Assembly (NCBI GenBank): GCA_013397695.1
Contig: VYZI01000185.1
Coordinates: 1,223,204-1,287,203, forward strand
DNA: 64,000 bases
Direction: 5' to 3'
DNA from: Centropus unirufus
Taxonomy: Eukaryota > Chordata > Aves > Cuculiformes > Centropidae
A program made the position numbers and the translations under genes. This document shows, piece by piece, positions 52,101 through 62,900 of this stretch. Positions within the stretch are counted from its first letter, which is position 1. Every line of letters begins with the position of its first letter. The notes beneath the pieces were generated by a model. That model was not told the origin of the DNA. It did no database searches and was given only the letters and a program-made list of their open reading frames with translations.

Positions 52101-54602
52101 AACATGCAGGCAGTGTGATTTTTATCACTGAAACTTCCCATGCTCTAATCAACAGCTGCCTTTAGCTAGCAGGCTGTGTGGCAAACCCAAACTCCCTACT
52201 GTCCCACTTCCTACATTACCTAAAGTCTGGCAAAACCACACCTCAAGAGCCATAACCACGAGCATGTTTCATGCAATGGGACTTTGCACAGGCATGCATG
52301 TCATTTGAACTAAGAGAATGAGCAACTTCTGTTGCAGAGTTCCTAAGACCTAGGAAATACTCCTAGGAAACGACAATAGATAAAAATGAAAAGTAACTTA
52401 GAATATTGGTCTTTATAGTGATGTCCAAAAAACACAGATATAAAGAAAAGGTTGTAGAGGTGGCAACATGGTTGGAAATCTGTGCCCAACCAAAACAGCT
52501 GAGAAGAGACAGTTGATCTGACACCAGTAAAACCCTAAGTGCTGCAGTTCATGGGGGTAAGTGAAGAGCCTTGTCTCAGATGAGCTGACCACAGATACCT
52601 CCCCAAACCTGAAACAAGCTGCTGCTGATGGGGAAAAAATGAATCTATAGAAAAGTCACCATGTAGGATGTTGAAATTCTTCAGTGCGATATGGTACTTC
52701 AGTATATATGCAGGCATTCACACATGACTGCATCTCACTTTTAAATGTCTCTCAAGAGTTGTATATTAAACAGAAGAAGGATTTTTCCAGGAACTAACAC
52801 AGTTGGCAGCCTTTTGTCTCTATTTTTTAAAGTAATTTATGAAAGAAGAACGGTAGCAGAGTCAATTTACAAAAGGCTGCAGTCTGGACTTTGATAGATG
52901 AACAGATCTACTAACAAAACCTCTCACTTTTCACTCAGCACTCCATCTTCTTATCTGTTAATCCGAGTGAGGAAAGAATAAGGCAAGCAGCTGAATAGAG
53001 GGAAGACCTAGGTAATGTTTAAGCCAGTGAATAATCAACCAAGAGATCAATCTCCCACTCTTTTTCCAGATCCAACCAGATAATCAGCTATGCATTTCCT
53101 CTTGCATTTTGCTCTCCTTTCAGGATGGGCTGAGTAAGATGATAGTGATTCGCACTTCAACGTGCTGAAAAATCATATCTAATTCCTTGAAGTATGGCCT
53201 TATAACTCTGAAGGAGTGGTCCCTCTTTGGCAATCAAGGACATCGGACTGGGGAGTAATTGAACAGTTTCAGTAGTAATATCAAGGAGGTAATAGCAAAT
53301 AACAGCACTTTTCCCAACTGGTTGCGTAGACCTGCTCTCAGTCAACATGCAACTTTCCTTCTGAGGACATTTCTTGAATAGAGTTGTACCTATGTTGATT
53401 CCTGATGAAAGTATCTCCGTCATGAACATATTGTAAATTGGAACTTTAAAGCACCAGAATCAGTTAGGGAAAATTCCCTTTCACTTCCAGAAATACACTG
53501 AGAAAGCCTAGGCACTTCCACTTAAAGCGCTGTGGAGCATTTCAGGTTTTGTGTTAACATCTACTGGTACAGGTGGAGAAACTCAGTCCTTTCAAGTGCT
53601 CTATGTTCACCTGCCACTCTGGAAGTGATGCCCACAGTCCCAGCTCTGTCATCAATTCTTGTTTTGCTGCATCCTCAGTGAAGCTCCTACCCATCGCACA
53701 ACTAGATATCCTCACACTCATCTCATGTGATATTTTTAAACACACTTATCTTTCTCCTAAGTTAAAAATGAGAGCTATCTTCCAAACCTCAGCATTTTTT
53801 GTTCAGTGAAGTTCTTGATTTGTGACAAGTGCTATAGGAAGAAGCGACACTCTTTAGTGCTTCATCTGTTCCTGCCCTCAAGTACAGCCTTCCTCTCCTC
53901 AACAGGAGTTGGTAACCCTCTAGTCTTTAATGCAGACAAAAAACTTGTAGACACATGAAAGGAAACAGAAACCAAGCAAAAAAGTAAAAAAGAATAATTG
54001 CATTCTCCTGACTTCAAGTAGGTTTACTGCAAGTTCTGCTGGAATTCCTCACAAACATTATTAGTACTGACAGACACATGTAATAAACAAAACAAATACA
54101 CATTTCATGGGAACAAGAATCTGCTTGATAAGTGCCCTGTGTATTGCTATAGCAAAACTGTGGACATTTCCTTGCCCCATAAATCCATAATAACTCCACA
54201 CTAAGGAGAATCTCATGCAAGACCGAGTGAAGTCAAATTTAAGAAAAAAAGAGGAGTTCCTTGAGCAAAACATTCAATATAAAAGTGAGTTAAAAAGAAA
54301 GAAATCACTCAGGTATCAAATGAGTACAATTCTGCTCCTGCTGTCACTGTTGCTCTGCTTCCTAAGCTCAGATCTGCAGATACCATCATTCTTTTTTTCC
54401 TGAAGCCCCAGTTCCTGAAGTCATATGACATGAGAATTACCTGTCAAATCAAACTTGAGCCTCTCAGGGAGGAAAAAGGTTTCAAAAAAGCAATCATTGA
54501 AAGTCGCAAAAATAAAAACTAATTTATAAAATCTGCAATTTTTATCCTGTCCTAAAAAATTCTGCCTTGCTCTAAATGCTAGAGGCAAGTGAATGCCCAG
54601 AG
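49113..54602. other. Unique noncoding DNA, no gene seen
   Basis: 49980-50300 is AT-rich and non-repetitive. 50411-50424 has two long G runs separated by one C (only two runs, so not a quadruplex by the usual rule). 51015-51350 is open on both strands at 80-111 codons without recognisable content. Confidence 0.55.
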
Positions 54603-54870
54603 CTGTTGCGTTACTGGATTACAGCATCCAGACAGCCCTTTCTCCTTCCCCAAATCCTACCCAGGCTCTAGGATCTGCAGCACAGCTTTCCCTCTTTCTT
54701 GCTCTGCACTGCATCATTACACGAAGCTTCCTGCATGCCCTCCCCCGTCTCTGCCCAGCTCCTCTGCACTGCAGCATTACCAGAAAGCCCTTTTCCCAGT
54801 TCTTTTCCCTGCTCTCTCCTGCACTGCAGCCCTTAGGCAGGAGCATTACAGCCTGCACTGCTCTGCCTCC
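54603..54870 (+). repeat. Degenerate ~60-bp tandem repeat, C-rich
   Basis: Units recur with a shared core CTGCACTG at 54704, 54764, 54819 and 54853; the first two units share TCTGCACTGCA(T/G)CATTAC exactly 60 bases apart, the later ones are shortened. The tract is C/T-rich on the plus strand and keeps a 170-codon frame open (54589-55101) encoding a Ser/Leu/Pro/Cys-rich low-complexity peptide. The frame is best explained by the skewed composition and repeat structure, not by selection. Confidence 0.55.
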
Positions 54871-55330
54871 CAGCCCTGTGCTGCAGCAGCTCAAGAACCT
54901 CCCTGGTCTCCCATGTCTCTGCTCAAGGGTTTAGTTTTTGTACAGCAGAAATCTGCAGGCTCTGCCACCTCCCTCCAGTGCTCTGTGGCACAGCCCAACC
55001 CCAGAGCATCAAGCCTCTTCTTTCCTTCCCTCCTTTGCTCTTCCCATTTGACACCAGGCTCCAACACTACCAAAACATCCTCTAGCTTTTTTTTTTTTTA
55101 AACCATCTTTTATGCTCTTTAACCCATACCTGTGGTGTTACAAGGATACCCCTCCTTCCCCAATATGCCCCTCTGCCTCAGCCAGATCCCGCTTTGCAGG
55201 ACCGCAAGGTCATGGTGTCCCCTCCCCTTTGCTTGACCATAGCTTTAGAATCTTTGTATTTGTGCAGAAGTCTACATTCACTGCTCAGGGGCAATATTGG
55301 AGCACACTTGGCAAGTACAGATTGTTTAGA
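54871..55330. other. C/T-rich noncoding DNA with T13 run
   Basis: Continues the pyrimidine-rich character to a T13 run at 55087-55099, then becomes unique sequence. No gene recognised. Confidence 0.5.
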
Positions 55331-55540
55331 GAATCATCCTGGATTTACTAAAGGGAGGTCATGCCTAACAAACTTGATTAATTTCTTTGAGGAGGTGACA
55401 ATGACAAGGGACAGGGTGAAGAAGTAAAGCATAATTCAATTGGACTTCAAGAGCCCTTTGATATTGTACCACATAACAGACTAATTTATCAGGTTAATGT
55501 GTATGGCATTAATAAAATAATACTTGGCCAAGTAAATTTC
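55331..55540 (+). pseudogene. CR1-clade reverse transcriptase fragment
   Basis: Plus-strand translation gives NHPGFTKGRSCLTNLINFFE then EVT, the 'HGFTKGKSCLTNLIEFFDEVT' segment of CR1-type ORF2, and, after a stop and frame change, QLDFKSP, then a second shift to FDIVPHNRLIYQVNVYGIN. Together these match RT motif A ('LDFSKAFDTVPHNRLL…YGI'). The region between (about 55410-55440) has lost the usual 'GRAVDVVY' segment. At least two frameshifts and one stop make it a fossil. No linked 3' UTR is visible downstream. Confidence 0.75.
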
Positions 55541-56335
55541 TTTTATTTTAAGTACTCTACAAGGAAATCAGGAGGCAAAGAAAACAGCGGCTGATATCAG
55601 GGAGCTGAGAAGAAAATTATCAGACCTTCAGGTATTTTTGCTCTCACCCTCCCTCTTCTAAGCACTCTTTTTCCAGCACCTTCTAGAGTGAATCATATAC
55701 AGCTTCCTAGAAACTACTCATTTAGGTGACCAAACAGGCTACACATGGTGAAGGATCAAAGTTGCAACCTTATTTTGCTTCTAAAGAACATCTAGCATAA
55801 TTCAATAAAGCCGCATACTGCTTAATGGTGCTTAATACAAGGTACCATGTCAAATGAAGTGGTGATGTTACAAACACATAGCCAAAAATGCAGAGGGCAT
55901 CAAAGAAAGTCAAGGAGGAAAGAAAAACAAAACTCAAAAGTCACAATGCAACTTTAGGTCTACTAGGGCAACCATACCTTTTTTGCTGCTCCACAGGAGA
56001 CAGGTTACTGCTACCAGCCATGCTCCAGGTGTCATCAGAGGCTGATGATCACAACCAGCAGAGCGGTTTACTTGCCTTCGCCTGCAGTCCATGTTCTTCT
56101 TGGACATTCAAAGTTCATCTAACTGAATAAGATTACCCTTCTTATTCAGAAACTGCCACAGAAGAGGAAAGTACTTCTCTCTTTTACATGGTTTAACTAG
56201 AGGTGCAAGTAGCTACAAGACCTCTGGGAGGTCCCTCTGTGGAGCCCCGCTCTCTCCTGTTAGCAGTGTCAGTATTTCCCTCTTTTTCCCAGAAAAAAAC
56301 CACATCTGTTTTCAGTAAATGTTGTAAATTAGTTA
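55541..56335. other. Unique noncoding DNA
   Basis: No gene seen. 55560-55635 (CAAGGAAATCAGGAGGCAAA and following) could be LINE-derived but was not recognised. Confidence 0.5.
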
Positions 56336-56494
56336 ATGTTTGCAAAGTGCTCTGATCATGTGAAGTGCTATATAATTACTATGTATTATCAATATAATTT
56401 GGCTAGATTGTACCACAGCCGCCTCCTCTCTTCATTACAGTTTTGAGAGAGTTTTCTTAAACACCAGCTCTTTGGGGCAGGAGCCTTATGTGCC
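56336..56494 (+). repeat. Ancient L3-like 3' end
   Basis: Two phrases occur in the expected order: TTTGCAAAGTGCTCTGATCA, TGTGAAGTGCTATATAATTA and TTATCAAT (cf. 'TTTGTAAAGCGCTTTGAGATC…GGTGCTATATAAATGCAA…TTATTA'), and 56466-56481 AGCTCTTTGGGGCAGG (cf. 'TGTAAGCTCTTTGGGGCAGGGAC'). Both belong to old amniote L3/CR1-like retroposons. Confidence 0.5.
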
Positions 56495-56880
56495 ATCCAT
56501 TTCAAAACAGCCTCGACCTTTCCTTAAGAGCCCCAGGAAATAAATAAACCATAGCTCTGAAGAGCATCTCTGGAGTCTACCTATATGTCTGCACCTACCT
56601 ACATTTCTATCTAGAAACAGACTGACAGACACCTCCCAAGGAGAAGGAGCAGTTGCTTTTTGGGAAGTTATCACCTCCCAAAGCAAGTGCTTGCGCGACC
56701 CAAAAAATACATAGCAGATACTGAAAGCATCCTAAATCCCAGAACAGCAGTAGCCTTTACTAGGAATGGGCTCAAAACAAAGACCAGTGAAGACTCTCCT
56801 AGTCCAGCATAATTGCTAACAGGAGTTGCCTATTAAGGCACTAACAAACGTCTCTGCTCATCATAGCAGATCACCCAGTC

Positions 56881-56924
56881 TCTCCACCTAGAGTGAGGAA
56901 ACTCTCCACCTAGAATGACAAAAA
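56881..56924 (+). repeat. 22-bp tandem duplication
   Basis: Two adjacent 22-base units begin with TCTCCACCTAGA and then diverge (GTGAGGAAAC versus ATGACAAAAA). Small local duplication. Confidence 0.7.
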
Positions 56925-57520
56925 TAAGAACACAAACAGCTTTTCCCTTTTAAGATGTTAAAAATTGCAGGGAATCTTATTTCTAGTCTATGGCTCCTAT
57001 GCTATGAATTTGTCTCTCGGATGTTTTCTGTATCAGCATCTTTTACCTTCGAACTTACAGTTCCTGAGAGCCTCCTCTCTGTGCTCTAAGGGGATAGATG
57101 GGAAGCCTGCATTCAATCCTAATGTAAAAATGAAGCAAATCAGACTCATAGTTTGTTCCTCTGGTTAAATCAGGAACTAATAACAGACCAACGGTAGAAG
57201 TTTCAGCAACTCTTAATGTAATGCTTAAACAACTTTTCAAATAGTTGTAAGAAAATATGAGTGTTTATGAAGCCATGCCACATTAGGACCTGGAAGGTCC
57301 ATGCCTCTTTCTGGCATTGCCACAGAGCTCTGTCTAATGACGACCTCTTTAGTTTCTGTCCCCGTTCTTAGTGCCAAATGTGTAAAATGGATGAGGGTTG
57401 GTGCTCAAATCTTTGAGCTAGACTAGGACACTAAAATATTTTTGGCATGGGTGTGATTATAATGCAATTGAGGGGAAAAAATGGATATATAAAACAGTGG
57501 ACCAGTGAAAATGGGTTTAA
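56925..57520. other. Unique noncoding DNA with weak MIR/L2-like phrase
   Basis: 57354-57398 (TTCTGTCCCCGTTCTTAGTG then CCAAATGTGTAAAATGGATG) faintly recalls the MIR/L2 'TTTCCCCATCTGTAAAATGGGATGAGG'. Nothing else recognised. Confidence 0.4.
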
Positions 57521-57570
57521 CTGCTGAAATCAATGGAGCAATGGCAATTTACAGCTTCTGAGGCTCTTAC
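57521..57570 (+). repeat. Ancient L3-like remnant
   Basis: TGAAATCAATGGAGCAATGG, CAATTTACAGCTTCTGAGGC resembles the amniote repeat phrase '…TGAAATCAATGGAGTTACACCAATTTACACCAGCTGAGGATCTGG…'. Confidence 0.45.
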
Positions 57571-58420
57571 TTAGACTGCAGACCTCGGCCAGAATCCAAG
57601 GTACCTGGCTTGCAGATCCTGAAGGAATATGTTTCACCATAATTTTTTCTTGTTAGGGTTGAGACAGAAGGAAAGATACCTTCCCAACTAGGCTTTAGCT
57701 GGTTGCAGGGAGAAAGAGGAGGGTTAAGTTTCTACTTAAGAACCAAAAGCACTGGGCAGAGGTGGTCTGAACCCAGCCCCATTTCCTATCTCTTGCATGT
57801 TGTCCAACTTTGGCTGTCAATTGCTGGTTAACATTCTTTTTCCAAATATATTCCCTGATTCTCATTTTACAAAGTAAGAGATACTGCTTTAAGAAAAAAA
57901 AGAACACAAGTTCCTGTACTTATGATTATAAATATATCCTATTAGGGTTTCTTTTTCTTTCCTTCCAGACAAAAGCATTTCTGCTTCCAAGCTTGATAGA
58001 CCTCCTGACCCTGCTGATGTGGGTGGATGGCTTTGCATGTTCTGAATCATTTGCTTCCTTTTCAAGTGTTACTTTCTCCTTATTTCAATTACCCTTCCTT
58101 TATAATTACATGGGCCTTTCCAGTGAGTGGCAGCGCTCTGGAGCTGACAAACCATCTAACAACAGTGCAGGCTGGAGGCAAAATCTACGTCCTTATCTAC
58201 CTTGGGCAGTAGGCAAGGCGTATGTTTAATAAAGAGGAGAAATTGTTTAAGGGTATTCGAACCCAAGCACTTAGGAGTGGGTTCACTGCCCAGGCTTGCA
58301 CCAAGCTGGTCTGTGCGTAATTGCTCTCCCTGTCCCTTGGAGAGTCATAAACCATATGTACAAGGATCACTTCCCCTCATTCCTGCTGAGTGATTGCTTC
58401 TGTGACAGCAGGAGTCAATG
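57571..58420. other. Unique noncoding DNA
   Basis: Contains a strong-looking 3' splice acceptor on the plus strand (TTTCTTTTTCTTTCCTTCCAG ending at 57968), but the downstream frames are short and no donor pairs convincingly. 58250-58260 TATTCGAACCC superficially recalls a tRNA T-loop complement, with no cloverleaf around it. Confidence 0.5.
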
Positions 58421-58495
58421 ACGCTTGATCTGATACCTATTTGAACTCAATGGGAGTCTTTTAAGTAAACTTGAATGGGATTAGTTTAGCCCTCA
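58421..58495 (+). repeat. Ancient L3-like remnant
   Basis: TTTGAACTCAATGGGAGTCT, TTTAAGTAAACTTGAATGGG and ATTAGTTTAGCCC recall '…TTGACTTCAATGGGAGTTTTGC…TTCAATGGGATCAGGATTTGGCCC', a phrase of old amniote retroposons. Confidence 0.45.
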
Positions 58496-59797
58496 AAAGG
58501 TGCAACCAGCACTGATGTGGGTGGGACAGTAGCTCAGTTTTGTTCTGTATGGTTTTTCAAGAAAAAAAAAGACTCTTTTGTTCCACTTATCTTTTTCGCA
58601 ACCAAAATTAAATAGCTGGTTTTGTATAAGAATCTTGCAAGGAGGCACATTTTTGCAAAAGATTAAGCTTTACTTAAGAGATTGAGGCTTAACTTGTGTT
58701 ACAGGTCAAACTTCCAGTGAAGCTCTCCCCTATCTAATTTAAGTAATGCTTTATTAAGTAGATTCCTGAAAGTTAATATTATCACTGAAGTTTCTTCTTG
58801 TTTTCTCTCCCTGTAAAAGCTAGTCTCACAAAATATAGCATCCAGTGTGCTAATAACGTGGTGCTTATTGGCACACAGATATTGGAAAAGCATTTATTAA
58901 AAAGGTCCTAAAGGCAGAAGAGACTGAAGCGTTGCAGAAAAGGTGCACCCAGCGAGGTCCTGCAGCTGACTGGTGTTTATTCAAGAGGAAGGGGTTTTTT
59001 TTAGCCTATTAATAATACATTTCAGATTTAATCTTAAATTGAAATTCTAGGAGGCATATGTGTGGGAACAGACCCAGGAGAGGGAGTCAAAAGCTTTCCT
59101 TAGTGGTAGTTAGGTTCCTGCCATGAGTCATGAAGAAGGGGCCATAATAGCTGCCATTGTTTTGTGTGCTTTGGTACAGCCACCTGTTAGCTATTCATGA
59201 ACACGACATTATCACTTGCATTATTTTGGCTCTGTATGAAAGAGATTAAGCTGCTGGGGTTGTGTGGCTGAGCACTACTGAGGTACCAGAGGATAAGAAC
59301 ATAGGACTATTTTTCTCCTCTTGATTCATCGAGGAATTAAAGGTGTAACAAACAATTTGTGAGACTTTGGATTGTACCACCTGTGTGCACAACTTTCTAC
59401 TCTGTGTGCATTTCCCTTCTGCTTGTTCTGTGCTCAGCCAACAGGTAAAAGGAGAGTTACGGATGCTTGCTCTCTTCAAAGAGTCAAGGTTGCTGCTTTG
59501 TTACTGGGGCAGGGAAGCAAGAGGAAGGCAGTCTTCCCTTACATTCAGTGGGGATTAGAAAGACATTAGTGCATACGAGCATGTCAGTGCTATTATAGAG
59601 CAGCTAAGTCTGTCTACTCTGCAATCACACTTTCTGCAGTGCTGTTAGCTCAAGTTACAAGGTGCAACCTTGCTGCAGCAGTTATGGTGACTGCCATCTC
59701 CTTTCGTTCACCCAAAGCCTCAGAGGTCCGGAAGGACCTGGTGCTGCTCCACGTACAGCACCTTGGCTGCTGAAACCTCTGTCTGCAGCCTAAGCTT
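58496..59797. other. Unique noncoding DNA
   Basis: No gene seen. AT-rich 58620-58900; frames below 80 codons. Confidence 0.55.
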
Positions 59798-59842
59798 GAG
59801 GGAGGAAGAGAGAGGGAGAGGATGAGGGAGACAGAAGGAGAG
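59798..59842 (+). repeat. Purine (GA) tract
   Basis: 25 uninterrupted purines (59798-59822) followed by near-purine sequence to 59842. Low-complexity DNA; could form H-DNA in principle. Confidence 0.75.
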
Positions 59843-60490
59843 CAACTGAGAGGAACACACAAGTGGTCAAAGGAAAAGTTTGTTGGTTTTTTTTTTTCTT
59901 TTCAGATACATGAAGATTTCTAAGTAAAACAAGGAATGACGAGGAAGACTTCCCTGGACTGCATGAGACTAATTTTTAGTTGTCTTTTATTGGAGCTGTC
60001 TTAAGCAATTAGTGCTGTCTGACACATCTGTACTCAGCAAAACAAGGAACCAAGGAAAGCTACAGCTCCCATACCTCTAAAGTAAACCCCACAACGTGCT
60101 TACTATGATGAGACCAAGTATTTGGTCCCACTTGGTTATTTGGTAATAACCAAGTATTTTTATCTGGGGGCAGTTTTGCATTTTTATTCATATTTCTATT
60201 TTTGAATGTAGCAGCAAGGCGAGAGGCTGCTTAAAATTTCCTTTGACCTTTCAAAATGTTCCTAGGAGCCAAAGGTGTTCACAGGATTGAAACATTCTAT
60301 TACAACTTAGATGTCAGAGTTCAGACCTCTAAAAGGATCAGGCAGCTGCAGGAAGCAAAGGCAAATAACACTCAGACCTCTTGGAAATGGTCCTGAATCT
60401 CAAGACCTTTCTGAAAGCTAAAATATTCTGAAAACTAAATTCCATCTTTCTCAATCATCTTTCAGACACTAAAGGTTCACATATTGGCAG
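59843..60490. other. Unique noncoding DNA with a T11 run
   Basis: T11 at 59887-59897. Holds the hairpin described separately at 60113-60159; otherwise nothing recognised. Confidence 0.6.
60113..60159. other. Perfect 10-bp hairpin nested in a direct repeat
   Basis: CTTGGTTATT (60131-60140), loop TGGT, AATAACCAAG (60145-60154) is a perfect 10-bp inverted repeat. ACCAAGTATTT is repeated in direct orientation at 60113-60123 and 60149-60159, the second copy overlapping the hairpin's right arm. The arrangement suggests template-switch mutation during replication. Confidence 0.7.
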
Positions 60491-60606
60491 AGTCATGGAA
60501 TGGTTTGGTTTGGAAGGAGCCTTAAAGCCTTTTCAGTTCCAACCTCTCTGCCATGGGCAGGGATGTTTTCTACTGGATCACGTTACTCAAAGCCTCATCC
60601 AATGGT
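60491..60606 (-). mobile_element. CR1 LINE 3' end, short
   Basis: AGTCATGGAATGGTTTGGTT, TGGAAGGAGCCTTAAAGCCT, CCAACCTCTCTGCCATGGGC and CGTTACTCAAAGCCTCATCC: the antisense 3' terminal ~115 bp of a CR1 copy, 5' truncated soon after. Confidence 0.9.
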
Positions 60607-61767
60607 ATCAAATAGTATATCAGATGAGATAAAATAAACCAGCATTTTCCTTATTTAAGGAAACTTCAAGTTATGGCAGGAGTGAAATCTTCTGCAACAC
60701 AGGCTTTGTAAATAATTAAGTTTGGTTCCCTATGGATGTGATGGGATGGAAAAGTGACTTCCAAGATTTTCTGAGAAGAGAGTATCACTTCTTATTTGAG
60801 ACACCTTGAGGAGGGGTAGAGGACAGCTATTGCCTTGCAAGTGGGTCAGTGGTCTGAGGTCTGCAAAAGTTTGCCTCAGTTAAGGGCTTGCAGGAAAGCA
60901 CAGCTCCTCAGTTCTGAGCTGAGTGAGTAGGACAAAGACTTAACAACATCCTGTATTTCTGCCATAGAGAAATTGCTTTTATCAAACTGTATTTCTTCTC
61001 TTATCACTTGTGCCCAAGCAGAGGGTAGGATTACAAGCACAAAATAATGAAACAATCTAGAGTTGTCTCTATATCTTAGTTTCTAGTAAAGTCTCCACTG
61101 CTGTGTGTTGTTTTTTTCCCTCTGAGCAGCTGCACTCTGCCCTGACTCAGCCCCACCCTGAGAAGTTTCTAGCTTCACCTGACCCTGGGAAGCGGAAAAC
61201 TGGCTATAAGAAAGATGTGGTTTCTCTTTCTGGACCTTCACTGATTCCTGCTGCTCAGTTATGCCCTTCTGTACCTTTTCATCCTCATTCTTTAGCCTTC
61301 TCTGGCCTTTTGCAGTTGTCATTCTCCAAAATCCAAGCTAGGATTGAAGTAAAACCTTGAGCTAACAGTGGTGTACGGGAGTAGCATACATTTTCTTCCA
61401 GTTACAATGGGTGAAAAGCTTGATAAGAGTACTCCTTGTGTCTGTATCACTTGTATATACACCATGAATTCTCTGTGCAGTTCTACACGCCATGAATTAC
61501 CTTGGCTCTAGCTCACCTTTGCTCAAACATCAGAAACTCATGAAAGTCAAAGTCAGCCTTGAATGCAGAACCACATGGAATATTTGTTCTTCAGCTCAGC
61601 AGAACTTGTATATAATCAGGGTTCAGATGCAAGTGTTTACTAGATTAGATTCTCTTTGCTGTGCATGTTGTTCCCTGCTCCTGGAGCAGAGATCAGGAAA
61701 CTTGTTGGGTTAACAATTCACAAAAGGAAATCAGAAATAAGAAACAAATTGCTTTACCAAATCCAAG
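60607..61767. other. Unique noncoding DNA between two CR1 copies
   Basis: No gene seen. 61103-61360 is open on both strands (85 and 79 codons) without recognisable content. Confidence 0.6.
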
Positions 61768-62236
61768 TCACAGAATGGTTTGGAAGGCCTTAAAGCCTAT
61801 CCTGTTTCCAACTCACCTGCCATGGGCAGGAACTTCTTCCACTGGATCATATTTTTCAAAGCCCCATCCAATCTGTCCTTGGTTGGGATGGGGCAGCCAC
61901 AACTGCTCTGGGCAATGAGGGCAAGGGCCTCACAGGAAAACATTTCTTCCTAATATCCAATCTTAATCTCCCCTCTTTCAGCTGAAAACAGTTTCTCCTC
62001 ATCCTATCCCTGCAATTCCTGGTAAAGAGCAACTTCCCAGCTTTCCTTTGGCCCCTTTCAGCACTGGAAGTGCCTCTAATGACTCCCCAGAGCCTTTTCT
62101 TCTCCAGGCTGAACAACCCCAACTCTTTCAGCCTGTCCTCACATAGAAGGTGCTCCAGTCCTCAGGTCATCATTGTGCCCCTCCTCTGGACTCGCTCTAA
62201 CAGTTCCCTGTCCTTCATATGCTGAGGACTCCACTG
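61768..62236 (-). mobile_element. CR1 LINE 3' fragment (about 470 bp)
   Basis: Antisense CR1 starting at its 3' end: TCACAGAATGGTTTGGAAGG, CACCTGCCATGGGCAGGAAC, CACAGGAAAACATTTCTTCC, AGAGCCTTTTCTTCTCCAGG, CTGAACAACCCCAACTCTTT and CCCCTCCTCTGGACTCGCTC. Ends within the CATATGCTGAGGACTCCACTG segment. The minus-strand reading still shows the ORF2-tail/3'UTR-like 'LDIRKKCFPVR' string near its 5' part. Closely similar in subgroup to the copy at 38.6 kb. Confidence 0.95.
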
Positions 62237-62559
62237 AAGTATTTTAAACAAAAGACACATAGAAATGAGATACATAAGACTAATGTCTTCACAACAGAAA
62301 GGCATTGCTTTCTGGGAACTAGAAACTTGCTCTACATGTGCACACAATCGTACTTATTTATATTTCATCTGCTATGAGTGCTGGGATTATCTGCTTGGTC
62401 CTTCGAGTCCCTGCTCCCAGGCTGGGTCTTCCAGTGCAATTGGAACTAGTGGGCACCAAATTTATAACACCTCTTCACTGGCAAGTGTGGCAGCAGTGTA
62501 CCTGTAACACATTCTTGTGCGAGCTCTGAGATATAAGAAAATAATACAATAAAAATAAC
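62237..62559. other. Unique noncoding DNA
   Basis: No gene seen; frames below 80 codons. Confidence 0.55.
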
Positions 62560-62900
62560 CCTGAGAGCTACCAAAAGATATCTTTTCATTTCAGAAGGCT
62601 TTGCCCCAGCAAATGACTTCACTGTGTACCAAAGATAATTAGGGCATCTTATTTAAAACTTATGATCTAATTAGTGGCTTTAATGGTAGTTAATTACACG
62701 GAGAGCAACAAAGCAGTTATATTTTTTACCGGGCTTCTTCTAAGTCAAGGTGCAGGTACTTACCTAGGGCCATAAAGGAGAGTGGCTACCACACTTAACA
62801 TCTAATTACACAGAATGGTCCACAGTAATTATGAGCAATGTGATTTTTATTTATCTGGCTTAATTACTGGTGCTATGCACAGTCTCTGACCTGGCACGGT
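62560..62900. promoter_or_regulatory. Candidate enhancer: TAATTA cluster
   Basis: Five copies of the palindromic homeodomain core TAATTA lie at 62668, 62691, 62803, 62826 and 62861, all within 200 bp, in otherwise mixed-composition, non-repetitive sequence. About 0.1 would be expected at this base composition. TAATTA is the core bound by many Antp-, paired- and LIM-class homeodomains. No coding frame overlaps. Function as an enhancer is inferred from motif density only. Confidence 0.4.

Noticed and set aside
57948..58230. Possible plus-strand exon after TTTCTTTTTCTTTCCTTCCAG
   Set aside because: The acceptor is good, but the frames downstream are short or of chance length, no donor pairs convincingly and no protein is recognised.
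58247..58275. TATTCGAACCC resembling the complement of a tRNA T-loop
   Set aside because: The T-stem does not pair and no acceptor, D or anticodon arms are found around it.
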